NCBI GenBank assembly: GCA_964512645.1
Contig: CAZEJS010000024.1
Coordinates: forward strand, 1 to 48,038
DNA: 48,038 nt
Direction of reading: 5' to 3'
DNA from: CAZEJS01 sp964512645
GTDB lineage: Bacteria; Actinomycetota; Geothermincolia; Fen-727; Anoxymicrobiaceae
In this document: in pieces, positions 35,264 to 43,519 of the stretch
How the letters are laid out: the number at the start of each line of letters is the position of its first letter
Position numbering within the stretch: the first letter of the stretch is position 1
Notes under the pieces: model-generated
What the model saw: the letters and a program-made list of their open reading frames with translations, nothing else
What the model was told of the DNA's origin: nothing
Database searches by the model: none
Translations under genes and position numbers: made by a program

Positions 35264-35293
35264 ACTTTATGACCGTCGGTCAGTATTTGTCAA
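35264..35293 (-). promoter_or_regulatory. Promoter of the TetR-oxidase operon
   Basis: On the minus strand TTGACA (35293-35288, exact consensus -35) is followed after 18 bp by TAAAGT (35269-35264), a four-of-six match to the -10. The operator fills most of the spacer. Confidence 0.7.
35270..35282. promoter_or_regulatory. TetR operator palindrome
   Basis: TGACCGTCGGTCA is a perfect 6+1+6 palindrome of the TGACCGNCGGTCA class used by several TetR repressors, placed between -35 and -10. A half-like copy, TGACCGTGAG, lies about 18 bp to the left (near 35252). Binding here would block RNA polymerase. Confidence 0.75.
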
Positions 35294-35483
35294 CAAAAAC
35301 CTCCGATTGCGAGGAACCGTGGACTCTCCCGGCAGCGGAAATGTCGAGGTTTCGCGGTCCCTCGGTTGCGGCGGACGTGCCGGGCGCGGCGCGCGCGTCA
35401 GGTCGGGCGTTGTGTGGAATGCCCATCACCAGTATCATTCACCTGCCGGCAGCCGCGTCCGACGTCGAAGGGAGGCTCGGAAA

Positions 35484-36482
35484 ATGAACGAAGCAGGCCC
35501 GAGAGCGAGAAGGCGCCTGGGAAATACCGACATTGAGATCTCTCCGATCGGCCTCGGGACATGGCAGTTCGCCGAGGGCAAGCTCTTCGACAGGCTGGTG
35601 TACGAATGCCTGCCGAAGGAGGTGGCGAAGGGGATAGTCGTGACCGCCCTCGAGGGGGGCATCAACTGGTTCGACACCGCCGAGGCTTACGGTTGGGGGC
35701 GCTCGGAAAGGTGCCTGGCCGGAGCCCTTCAGGCTGCCGGCGCCTCTGACGAGGACGTAGTGATAGCGACCAAGTGGTTTCCCTCGATGAGGACGTCCGC
35801 TTCGATAGGAAAGACCATCGTCGCCAGGAAAAAATGCCTCAAGCCTTACTCCATCAGCCTGTTCCAGGTACACCAGCCAATCGCCTTCTCCAGCGTAGAA
35901 TCGCAAATGGACGCCATGGCCGACCTCGTGGAGTTCGGCCTGGTGCGCTCGGTGGGGATCAGCAACTTCTCCGCGGGCTGGATGAGGCGGGCGGATGTCC
36001 GGCTGCGGAGCCGCGGCCTCTCCCTCGCCAGCAACCAGGTGAAGATCAGCCTCCTGAACAGGACCGTCGAGACGAACAAGGTCCTGGCGACAGCGAAGGA
36101 GCTGGGGATCACCCTCATCGCCTGGTCTCCACTGGAGATGGGCGTTCTGACGGGGAAGTTTCACAGGGACCCCTCCCTGCTGGACGCCCGTCCGTTCGGG
36201 AGGCGGCTGGTGATGAAAAGGTTGCTGGAGCGGAGCGCCGGGCTCGTGCGGCTGCTCGAGGAGGTCGGGGAGGCGAACGGCGTCTCCGCCGCGGTGGTGG
36301 CTCTCAGCTGGCTGGTGAACTTCTACGGCGACACCGTGGTGGCGATACCCGGAGCCAGCAGCGTGAGCCAGGTCGAGCAGAACGTCACCGCAAACGAGTT
36401 CAGGCTTTCCGATAGAGAGATGAGCCGGATAGACGAAGCTTCACGGGAGTTCACCAGGCGCTCGTTCTCCGTTGGCGGGTAG
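35484..36482 (+). CDS. Aldo/keto reductase
   Basis: This 332-aa TIM-barrel oxidoreductase has the full AKR tetrad: Asp and Tyr in FDTAEAYG, Lys in IATKW, and His in FQVHQP. The NADPH-binding end reads AIPGASSVSQVEQN, as in AKR families 11-13. ATG 35484 has GGGAGG eight bases upstream. It lies divergent from the TetR operon and 105 bp before the enoyl-CoA hydratase gene, so it could be partly under the same palindrome. It reduces an aldehyde or ketone with NAD(P)H. The substrate is unknown. Confidence 0.92.
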   Translation: MNEAGPRARRRLGNTDIEISPIGLGTWQFAEGKLFDRLVYECLPKEVAKGIVVTALEGGINWFDTAEAYGWGRSERCLAGALQAAGASDEDVVIATKWFPSMRTSASIGKTIVARKKCLKPYSISLFQVHQPIAFSSVESQMDAMADLVEFGLVRSVGISNFSAGWMRRADVRLRSRGLSLASNQVKISLLNRTVETNKVLATAKELGITLIAWSPLEMGVLTGKFHRDPSLLDARPFGRRLVMKRLLERSAGLVRLLEEVGEANGVSAAVVALSWLVNFYGDTVVAIPGASSVSQVEQNVTANEFRLSDREMSRIDEASREFTRRSFSVGG

Positions 36483-36586
36483 TCCGCCCGGGAAGTAAAG
36501 GCGGCGCTCCGGCGTTGTCGCGCCGCTCAAACCCGCGGGGGAAGGCGAATGAACCGGGCGGCCGGTACCGTACGAAAGGCGGTCAG

Positions 36587-37348
36587 ATGGAATCGGAGTA
36601 TTTTCACGTAGAGATGGACGAGGGCGTGGCCCGGTGCACAATGACGGGGCCGAAGATGAACGCGCTCGGCGAGGACCTGCTCCCCCCGATGTGCGCCATG
36701 CTCGAGGAGGTGCTCGCGGACCCGGAGGCCAGGGTCATCGTCCTGCGCGGTGGAGAGGGCAACTTCTGCACCGGGGGCGACGTTGGCACGATGGGCGAGA
36801 AGATGGACCCGCTCGTCCTGAACCGCAGCATGAACATGGTAAACAGGATCGGGTACGAGCTGCACGAAGGCCCGAAGCCGGTGATATCCGAGGTCGACGG
36901 CTGGGCCGTCGGGGGCGGGATGGGATGGGCCCTGGCTTCGGACATGACCTTCGCCACCGAGCGGGCGAGGTTCATGATGAGCTTCGTCCGGATATCGATC
37001 GTTCCGGATCTTGGCTCGACCTATTTCCTGCCTCACCGGGTCGGTCTCATCAAGGCGAAGGAACTGGTTTTCACGGGAAGGCCTGTGGAAGCGCAGGAGG
37101 CCCTGGAGATGGGTATCGTCAACAGGGTGATACCTCACGATGAGATCGGCGAGCAGACCATGAAGGTTGCGCGGAAGATCGCCACCCGCGACCCGCGTGT
37201 GCTGGAACTGCTCAAGCGCCACATCAACATTGGGATCAGAACGGACCTGAGGACGATTTACGAGCTAGAAGAGAGCGTTCAGCCGTTGATGTTGTTGACC
37301 GAGGAACATCGCCGCGACGTCGAAAAGTTCTTCGCCGACAGGAAGTAG
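36587..37348 (+). CDS. Enoyl-CoA hydratase/isomerase family protein
   Basis: This 253-aa crotonase-fold enzyme has the oxyanion-hole segments GNFCTGGD and WAVGGGMGWALA. The segment PDLGSTYFLP follows, placing Asp where many hydratases carry Glu, as is common in isomerase-type members. The length is normal. ATG 36587 is preferred because of AAAGGCGG just upstream, and the extra 24 codons from 36515 look non-coding. Family members hydrate, isomerise or cleave CoA thioesters in beta-oxidation and aromatic-acid pathways. It joins the acyl-CoA synthetase, CoA-transferase and thiolase-like genes of the window in a general acyl-CoA theme. Confidence 0.92.
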   Translation: MESEYFHVEMDEGVARCTMTGPKMNALGEDLLPPMCAMLEEVLADPEARVIVLRGGEGNFCTGGDVGTMGEKMDPLVLNRSMNMVNRIGYELHEGPKPVISEVDGWAVGGGMGWALASDMTFATERARFMMSFVRISIVPDLGSTYFLPHRVGLIKAKELVFTGRPVEAQEALEMGIVNRVIPHDEIGEQTMKVARKIATRDPRVLELLKRHINIGIRTDLRTIYELEESVQPLMLLTEEHRRDVEKFFADRK

Positions 37349-37463
37349 GAGTGCCGGGGCCCGGCCTGGCGCCCGCACTGGGCCTTGCGAGCGATTGCGA
37401 AGCGCCCCGGGCGTCTCCCGCGATCGCCGGGAAGAGCGCCGTGTAGCGGAAAGTGGAAAATAA

Positions 37464-38642
37464 GTGCAAAGTGAACGACCCCGTCCGGAGCGCCTTCCGG
37501 AGGGGCCATGCCCGGTATCGCTGGTGAGATGTGAGGGGTATTCGAGGGAGCACGTCGAGGAGCGGGTGAACCGCGCGCTGGAGATGCTGGGGGCCCCGGG
37601 CGACATGGCTGGCCGGGGAGACAGCGTGTTCGTCAAGGTGAACAACGTAATCGCCGCGGTGCCGGACTCCGGGGTGGTGACCCATCCCGAGATCGCGAGA
37701 GCGGTGGCACTGGCTTTCAAACGCACCGGCGCCCGGGTGACCATCGGCGACAGCCCCGGGGGCCCCTTCACTCCGGGGATGCTGAAGCGCGTCTACGACA
37801 GGACCGGCATCTCCGCTGCGGCTGCGGACGCCGGGGTCGAACTGGGGCTGGACACCGCCACCGTCGAGGTGCCTTTCCCGGAGGGAAAGTCGCTGAAGCG
37901 CATATCGATGTGCCGCTCCATGGTGGAGTCCGATTGCCTGGTGTCCGTCTCCAAGTTCAAGTCCCATCGCTACCTGAACGTAACCGGTCCCATCAAGAAC
38001 CTGTACGGGACCGTGCCCGGAACGACCAAGTTCGTGTACCACTCCAGGTTCGAGGACGACACCGAGTTCGCGGATCTGGTGGTGGACGTGCACCTCGCGG
38101 CGCGCCCCGCGTTCCACGTTCTGGACGCGGTGGAAGTGACCGAAGGCGAGGGCTCCAGGCACGGAACGGTCAGGAAGATGGACTGCCTGGCGGCGTCGCG
38201 CGACGCGTTCGGCCTGGAGGAGCTGGCGGTCTACATCGCCGGTCTCGAGGCGTGCGACGACAAGGTGCTTTCCGCGGCCGTCAGGCGCGGACTCTGCTCG
38301 GGGGATATCGGCTCGGTAGAGGTGCTCGGGGAGGACCCGGGGGCCTTCAGGCTTTCCGGCTTCGTTCTCCCGGAGAGGAACTTCTTCAGCGAGAGGCTCC
38401 CGGCGCTGGTCGCCGGCCGGTTGAGCAGGCTCGTCGCGGCTACGCCGGTGCCGGTGCAAGGGGAGTGCACCATGTGTGGAAGGTGCGTCGACTTCTGCCC
38501 CCGGGGGGCGATGACCCTCGGCCGCAGGGCTGCCGTCGTCGATACGGGCAGGTGCATACGGTGTTTCTGCTGCGACGAACTGTGCGAGCAGCAGGCCATC
38601 GAGGTGAGAAAACCGCTGCTCGCGCGGCTGCTTCGAAGATGA
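37464..38642 (+). CDS. DUF362 protein with C-terminal 2[4Fe-4S] ferredoxin domain
   Basis: This 392-aa protein has an N-terminal DUF362 domain (about 20-300), with the IGDSPGG and SKFKSH(R)YLNVTGPIKNLYG motifs usual for the family. A C-terminal ferredoxin segment has CTMCGRCVDFCP and CIRCFCCDELC. The second group has six Cys in eleven residues. DUF362 proteins are found in anaerobes and are proposed to act in electron transfer, with no proven reaction. GTG 37464 is the best start, although the ribosome site is weak. A perfect palindrome 1 bp after the stop likely ends the transcript. Confidence 0.87.
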   Translation: MQSERPRPERLPEGPCPVSLVRCEGYSREHVEERVNRALEMLGAPGDMAGRGDSVFVKVNNVIAAVPDSGVVTHPEIARAVALAFKRTGARVTIGDSPGGPFTPGMLKRVYDRTGISAAAADAGVELGLDTATVEVPFPEGKSLKRISMCRSMVESDCLVSVSKFKSHRYLNVTGPIKNLYGTVPGTTKFVYHSRFEDDTEFADLVVDVHLAARPAFHVLDAVEVTEGEGSRHGTVRKMDCLAASRDAFGLEELAVYIAGLEACDDKVLSAAVRRGLCSGDIGSVEVLGEDPGAFRLSGFVLPERNFFSERLPALVAGRLSRLVAATPVPVQGECTMCGRCVDFCPRGAMTLGRRAAVVDTGRCIRCFCCDELCEQQAIEVRKPLLARLLRR

Positions 38643-38643
38643 G

Positions 38644-38667
38644 ACGGAGCGCCGGCCGGCGCTCCGT
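38644..38667. terminator. Perfect 24-nt palindrome, probable terminator
   Basis: Twelve bases pair exactly with the next twelve, beginning 1 bp after the DUF362 stop. There is no U-tract, so it may act with Rho or as a processing signal, and it separates DUF362 from pfkA. Confidence 0.6.
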
Positions 38668-38714
38668 TGCGGGTATAGCGGACAAGAGGGCGAATGTATC
38701 TTTCGGGAGGGACA

Positions 38715-39800
38715 ATGCCTGGTTCCAGGAGAATAGCGGTGCTCACCGGTGGGGGGGACTGCCCTGGTCTCAACGCGGTGATTCGCGCGGTCACCAAGTC
38801 CGCGCTGCTCCAGGGGTTCGAGGTGCTCGGAGTGCTGGAGGGTTTTGGCGGGCTGGTCAACGGCGCGTTCATCACTCTCGGGGAGGATGACGTTTCCGGT
38901 ATTCTGCCCAGAGGAGGCACGATACTCGGCACCAGCAACAAGGACGATCCGTACCGGTTCCGGGCGAAAACCGCGAACGGCGGTACCGTCTACAGCGACC
39001 GCTCGCCGGACGTCCTTCGAAACCTCGAGGAGATGGGGATCGACGCTCTCCTCGTAGCCGGAGGCGACGGGAGCCTGACCATCGCGCTCAAGCTGCTCAG
39101 GCAGGGTGTCAACGTCGTCGGAATACCCAAGACCATCGATAACGACCTGGAAGAGACGGACGTGACTTTCGGCTTCGACTCCGCGCTGTGCACCGCGACG
39201 GGAGCGGTGGACAAGCTCCACACGACCGCCGAGGCCCACCACCGCATAATGGTGCTCGAGGTGATGGGGAGGGAAGCCGGCTGGCTCGCGCTGATGTCAG
39301 GGGTGGCCGGCGGAGGCGACATCGTCCTGATCCCGGAGATACCTTTCACGTTCGAGATTGCCGCCGCGAGCATCCGCACCCGGTTCGGGAAAGGCAAACG
39401 GTTCAGCATTGTTGTGGTGGCCGAAGGGGCACGTCTTCCCGACGGGTCTCAGGTTTCTAGGGAGACGGTCAGCGGCTCCACGGTACTCGGAGGCGTCGGT
39501 CACGTGATCGCCCGCGAGCTGGAGGCACTCACCGGAATCGAGTCGAGGATAACCGTGCTGGGACACCTCCAGCGGGGCGGCTCCCCCACGGCGTTCGACA
39601 GGGTGCTGGCCACGAGGTTCGGCGTGAAGGCCGTCGAACTTGTCGCCGCCGGTGAGTACGGGAGGATGGTCAACCTGAGAGGCAGGGAGATAGGCTCGGT
39701 GTTGATCGAGCAGGCCGTCGCGCGCCAGCGAACAGTCCCTCCCGGCGGAGGCACCGTCCGGGCAGCGCGCGAGATAGGGATGTCTTTCGGAGACGCTTGA
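38715..39800 (+). CDS. pfkA: 6-phosphofructokinase (mixed-type, ATP-predicted)
   Basis: This 361-aa glycolytic enzyme phosphorylates fructose 6-phosphate. GGGDCPGLNAVIR, AGGDGSL, PKTIDND and MGREAGW are all present. The Gly in GGDGS normally marks ATP use, whereas Lys in PKTIDND is seen in PPi-dependent and group III mixed enzymes, so the phosphoryl donor is predicted as ATP but is not certain. ATG 38715 has GGGAGG four bases upstream; the earlier ATG 38694 lacks a site. It is a single gene after the palindrome, and 30 bp from the convergent GH3 gene. The type is common in Actinomycetota. Confidence 0.94.
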   Translation: MPGSRRIAVLTGGGDCPGLNAVIRAVTKSALLQGFEVLGVLEGFGGLVNGAFITLGEDDVSGILPRGGTILGTSNKDDPYRFRAKTANGGTVYSDRSPDVLRNLEEMGIDALLVAGGDGSLTIALKLLRQGVNVVGIPKTIDNDLEETDVTFGFDSALCTATGAVDKLHTTAEAHHRIMVLEVMGREAGWLALMSGVAGGGDIVLIPEIPFTFEIAAASIRTRFGKGKRFSIVVVAEGARLPDGSQVSRETVSGSTVLGGVGHVIARELEALTGIESRITVLGHLQRGGSPTAFDRVLATRFGVKAVELVAAGEYGRMVNLRGREIGSVLIEQAVARQRTVPPGGGTVRAAREIGMSFGDA

Positions 39801-39830
39801 GCGCCCCTGAGGTAAAGAGACCACGGACGG

Positions 39831-41921
39831 TCATCCGGCCGCCACGGTGAAGCGCGCCCTGAGGACCAGGTCCTCTTCGCGTGAAGAAGAACCCACGTAG
39901 ACGTAGTACTCGCCCGGGTCGACGATCCAGGAGGCCGTCCCCGGATCGTATCGGGCAAGGTCCCGGGCCTCGACCCGGAAGCGCACCCCGGCGCTCTCGC
40001 CGGCTGGCAGCGTGACCCTCGTGAAGCCTTTGAGCTCACGGACCGGCCTGTCCGTGCGCGAGGAACCGTACCCCACATACAACTGGGCCGTTTCCGTTCC
40101 GGCGACATCTCCGGTGTTGGACACGACGGCGTCGACGGTGAGGCCGCCCCCAGGCATCACCACGACCTGGTCGAGGTGGAGGGCACTGTATTTGAAGACT
40201 GTATAGCTCAATCCGAAACCGAAGGCGAAGGACGGCTTCATGCCTCGCTCGTTGAAGAGGCGGTAGCCGTGGTAGTACCCGTATTCCTGGCGGCGGGCCT
40301 TCCTGTCGAACGACGGGTTCTGGTCGTTGGAAGCGGGGAAGGTGATCGGTAGCTTGCCCGACGGGTTCACTTCCCCGAACAAGACCCCGGCGATCGCGTT
40401 GCCGCCTTCCATCCCCGGGTACCACGCCATCAGCAGCGAATCGACCTCGTTGATCCAGGGCTCGGTGACGATGGCGGAGCCGCCCTCCAGGACCACGACG
40501 CAGGGCCCGCCCTCCGAGGCCACCGCGGAGACAAGTTCGGCCTGGCCGCGGGGAAGCCTAAGGTCCAGGCGGTCGCCGCCGGTGTGTATCACCGGCATGT
40601 ACTCCCCTTCGTCCTTCCGGGTAAGACCGACGACGACAACGGAGGCGTCCGCCTCGCGGGCCAGGGCCCCGGCCCGGCCCGGGTCGCTGCCGCTGTCGTG
40701 GACGATTTCTATTTCACCGGCAGCCAGCTTCTTGATCCCGGCAAGCGGGGTGACGACATACGGAGGCTTCACCCTGCTGCTGCCCATGTCGCCGATGTTC
40801 TCCCTGTCCGCGAGCGGGCCTATCACCGCGAGCCGGGACAGCGTGGAGCGGTCGAGGGGGAGGGTCTTCCCGCGGTTCTTGAGCATCACGATCGACTCAC
40901 GAGCGACAGCGAGTGCCAGTTCGGCGTGGCGCTCCGAACCCACATGCGCCGGGTCGTAGTCGCCCTCCCCGGCGCGCGCGAAAGCGGCCTTCGTGCGGAT
41001 GACGCGCCTGGCGGCTTCGTCGATGGTTTCAACAGGGACCATTCCGCGTTTCACTTTGCGTTTGAAACCGTATCCGTAGCGCCACCTGTAAGGCATTTCG
41101 ACATCCATTCCCCCCAGCGCGGCCCTGACCCCGTTTCTGACACCAAAGACGAAATCCGACATCACGAAGCCGGTGAATCCCCATTCTTTCTTCAGGATTT
41201 CCCTCAGGAGGCGACCGTTGTGCCCGCAGTGCTCGCCGTTGACCCGGTTGTAGGCGGACATGATACAGGCCACGCCTTCGTCGACGCACCGGCGGAAGTG
41301 CGGCAGGTAGATTTCTCTGAGAGTGCGCTCGTCCACTGCCACGTCAACGTGGAAGCGCGCCTCCTCCATGCTGTTGCAGGCGAAGTGCTTCGCGCAGGCC
41401 ATCACGTGGCGCTGGGCCCCCCTGACAGTCGCGGCGCCTATTTCCCCGAGCAGAAAAGGGTCTTCGCCGAAGGTTTCCTGGGAGCGGCCCCAGCCGGGAT
41501 GGCGGGGGACGTTGACGCAGACTCCCCCGAAGAAGTTGGCGCCCTGCGCCCGGGCCTCGCGGCCCATTGCCGACCCGACCTGTTCCTCGAGCTCGATGTC
41601 CCAGGTAGCGGCGCGGCCCATAGCAACCGGGAAGCACGTCGCGCGCCCGAGGCAGACCCCCCTGGGGCCGTCGGTGAACCTGATCGGAGGAATTCCCAGC
41701 CTTTCGTTGGCCCCGGAGTCGTAAGTGCCGCGTCCGTAGGTGAATATCATGGCCAGGAGGTCGAAGAGAGAGGCGCTGCCCGACATCTGGCTTACCTTCT
41801 CTTCGAGAGTCATGCGCGAGAGAAGCTCGCCTATCATGTTTTCGCGCCCGGGGCCCGCGGCGCAGGCCACAACGTCGTCGAACCTGACGTCCGGTCCGGG
41901 ATCGGTCTCGCCGAGCCCCAT
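39831..41921 (-). CDS. Glycoside hydrolase family 3 (beta-glucosidase type)
   Basis: This 696-aa enzyme has a GH3 N-terminal barrel with FTDGPRG, the KHFACNSME segment and the nucleophile Asp256 in GFVMSDF. A (alpha/beta)6 domain follows, with RESIVMLKN, and then a C-terminal fibronectin III-like domain (about 590-696) that ends in a PGEYYVYVG motif. It should release glucose or xylose from beta-linked oligosaccharides. ATG 41921 has GGGGAGGGA nine bases upstream, and the longer frame overlaps the divergent gene. There is no signal peptide, so it acts inside the cell, perhaps on products of the GH17 enzyme. Confidence 0.92.
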   Translation of the reverse strand: MGLGETDPGPDVRFDDVVACAAGPGRENMIGELLSRMTLEEKVSQMSGSASLFDLLAMIFTYGRGTYDSGANERLGIPPIRFTDGPRGVCLGRATCFPVAMGRAATWDIELEEQVGSAMGREARAQGANFFGGVCVNVPRHPGWGRSQETFGEDPFLLGEIGAATVRGAQRHVMACAKHFACNSMEEARFHVDVAVDERTLREIYLPHFRRCVDEGVACIMSAYNRVNGEHCGHNGRLLREILKKEWGFTGFVMSDFVFGVRNGVRAALGGMDVEMPYRWRYGYGFKRKVKRGMVPVETIDEAARRVIRTKAAFARAGEGDYDPAHVGSERHAELALAVARESIVMLKNRGKTLPLDRSTLSRLAVIGPLADRENIGDMGSSRVKPPYVVTPLAGIKKLAAGEIEIVHDSGSDPGRAGALAREADASVVVVGLTRKDEGEYMPVIHTGGDRLDLRLPRGQAELVSAVASEGGPCVVVLEGGSAIVTEPWINEVDSLLMAWYPGMEGGNAIAGVLFGEVNPSGKLPITFPASNDQNPSFDRKARRQEYGYYHGYRLFNERGMKPSFAFGFGLSYTVFKYSALHLDQVVVMPGGGLTVDAVVSNTGDVAGTETAQLYVGYGSSRTDRPVRELKGFTRVTLPAGESAGVRFRVEARDLARYDPGTASWIVDPGEYYVYVGSSSREEDLVLRARFTVAAG

Positions 41922-42015
41922 CGCAGTCCCTCCCCGATTGCTCCGGCTCCCCGTTGCTTCCCTGGTTTCACTGTAGTATAGATTGTCGGCGGCGCGGCGG
42001 CCGCCGGGAGGGGTG

Positions 42016-43188
42016 ATGACCGGAGGAATGAACGTGATAACGAGCCTGCGACGACCTGCGGCGACGGCCGCGACGCTGGCCCTGCTCGCTTGCGCGATCG
42101 CGGGAGTGTCTTCCTGCGGTTCCGGCGGCGCCGCCGCGGGGTTCGACGCCGCCACTGTGAAGAAGCTGCGCCTTGCGGTGGAGAAAGTGGTGAGCCGGAC
42201 CGGAGCGCCCGGGGCGGTTGCCGGGGTCTGGACGCCCGGCGGCTCGTGGAGTTATGCCACGGGCATTGCCGATTCCGCCACCGGCAGGAAGATGGTGACA
42301 TCCGACATGGTCGCCATAGGCGGCAGCACGATGACATTCGTGGCGACCGTAGTGCTTCAACTCGTCGAGGAAAAGAGGCTCCGCCTCGACGAACCCCTGG
42401 GCAAGTACAATACGCAGGTGCCCGCGGCGCAATCGATTACCATCAGGCAGCTTCTCAACCATACCAGTGGAATTTTCGACTACCGCGAGGACCCCGGATT
42501 TCTCGATACCGTGGCGCGCCACCCCGGGAAGGAGTGGCCTCCGGAGCGGCTCGTCGAAATCGCCGCCCGCCATCCTCTCGAGTTCTCTCCGGGAATGGAC
42601 TGGCGCATGTCCGGCACAAACTACATCCTCCTGGGGATGATAGTGGAGAAGGCCACGGGCAACAGCCTCGGTAACGAGATAAACAGCCGCATCGCCGACA
42701 GGCTCGACCTCAAGAACACTTACCTCTGCGCGCTGAGCATGGTTGAAGGCCCCGAGGGCGAGCGGGTTCACGGGTACATGACGCGCCGGGGCACCGGTCG
42801 GAAGCGGGACGTTACCGGCACCAACCCGTCCTGCTACTGGGCGGCCGGCGGCATGGCTTCCGACCTCGAGGACATGGGCAGATACCTGAAAGCGCTGGCT
42901 ACCGGCGAGCTCCTGTCGTCGGGGACGCAGGCCAGGCGCCTCGAATGGATGGAAACGGGGAAGACGGTCTCGTACCTTTCCGCGTCGTACGGCCTGGGGC
43001 TTAGCAAGGTCGGGGCTTTTGTAGGGCACAGCGGCGGCGTCCGCGGCTACGACTCGTCGGCTTACTACCACCCCGGGAAAAAGGCGGCGTTCTTCGCCTG
43101 CGTCAACCTGTATCCCACGCGGAACGGGACCGCGGATCAGCTCCTGCAGGACATCGCCGGGGTGCTTTACCCGGAGGAGTTTCCCTGA
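42016..43188 (+). CDS. Penicillin-binding-protein-like lipoprotein, catalytic motifs lost
   Basis: This 390-aa protein has the serine beta-lactamase/DD-peptidase fold (PF00144 type) on a lipoprotein signal: basic start, hydrophobic run, lipobox VSSC with Cys34. The SxxK motif should lie in the GS-TKTF region but reads GGSTMTF (102-108): in the ungapped alignment Gly103 replaces Ser and Met106 replaces Lys. The YSN motif reads MSG (198-200). The third motif is kept as GHSGG. QLLNHTSGIFDY and the rest are well preserved, so this is a pseudoenzyme of a conserved fold. ATG 42016 follows GGGAGGGGTG, and ATG 42028 also has GGAGGA. It is divergent from GH3. Confidence 0.88.
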   Translation: MTGGMNVITSLRRPAATAATLALLACAIAGVSSCGSGGAAAGFDAATVKKLRLAVEKVVSRTGAPGAVAGVWTPGGSWSYATGIADSATGRKMVTSDMVAIGGSTMTFVATVVLQLVEEKRLRLDEPLGKYNTQVPAAQSITIRQLLNHTSGIFDYREDPGFLDTVARHPGKEWPPERLVEIAARHPLEFSPGMDWRMSGTNYILLGMIVEKATGNSLGNEINSRIADRLDLKNTYLCALSMVEGPEGERVHGYMTRRGTGRKRDVTGTNPSCYWAAGGMASDLEDMGRYLKALATGELLSSGTQARRLEWMETGKTVSYLSASYGLGLSKVGAFVGHSGGVRGYDSSAYYHPGKKAAFFACVNLYPTRNGTADQLLQDIAGVLYPEEFP

Positions 43189-43519
43189 TCGGCCACAGCG
43201 TTCCGCAGCGGCATCAGGCCCTTCGCGGTGATGGTGTTGCGGCTCGCCGGGCGGGGCGAACGGGTGAACTCCCGGGCAGCGCCGCTGTGATCATGATGGT
43301 GAAGCGCGCGGCAAGGCGCTCGCGCTGATTCTTGATTCCGCAGCGGCAAATGCAAGCGGCTGACGCCCCGCAGCCGTCCTCCCGGTCCAGCACGCTCGTA
43401 AGCCCACCGGCGTCCCCCGTTGATGTACGGCTTGTCCGGTCGGGGTAGAATTAATCGCGCCGCGTTGGAGTTACTGCGCGGTGGGCGTCCGCAGGAAGAG
43501 AGGAACGCGGAGGGGCCGG
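43189..43519. other. Intergenic region, no recognised gene
   Basis: In 331 bp I see a 13-nt direct repeat TTCCGCAGCGGCA at 43201-43213 and 43336-43348, a TAGAAT hexamer at 43446-43451 that may be the -10 of the next gene, and no good ORF. The part at 43200-43300 has some codon-like order on either strand but no family. Confidence 0.4.

Noticed and set aside
41922..42155. N-terminal extension of the GH3 gene
   Set aside because: It overlaps the divergent lipoprotein gene, while ATG 41921 has a strong ribosome site and a family-like start.
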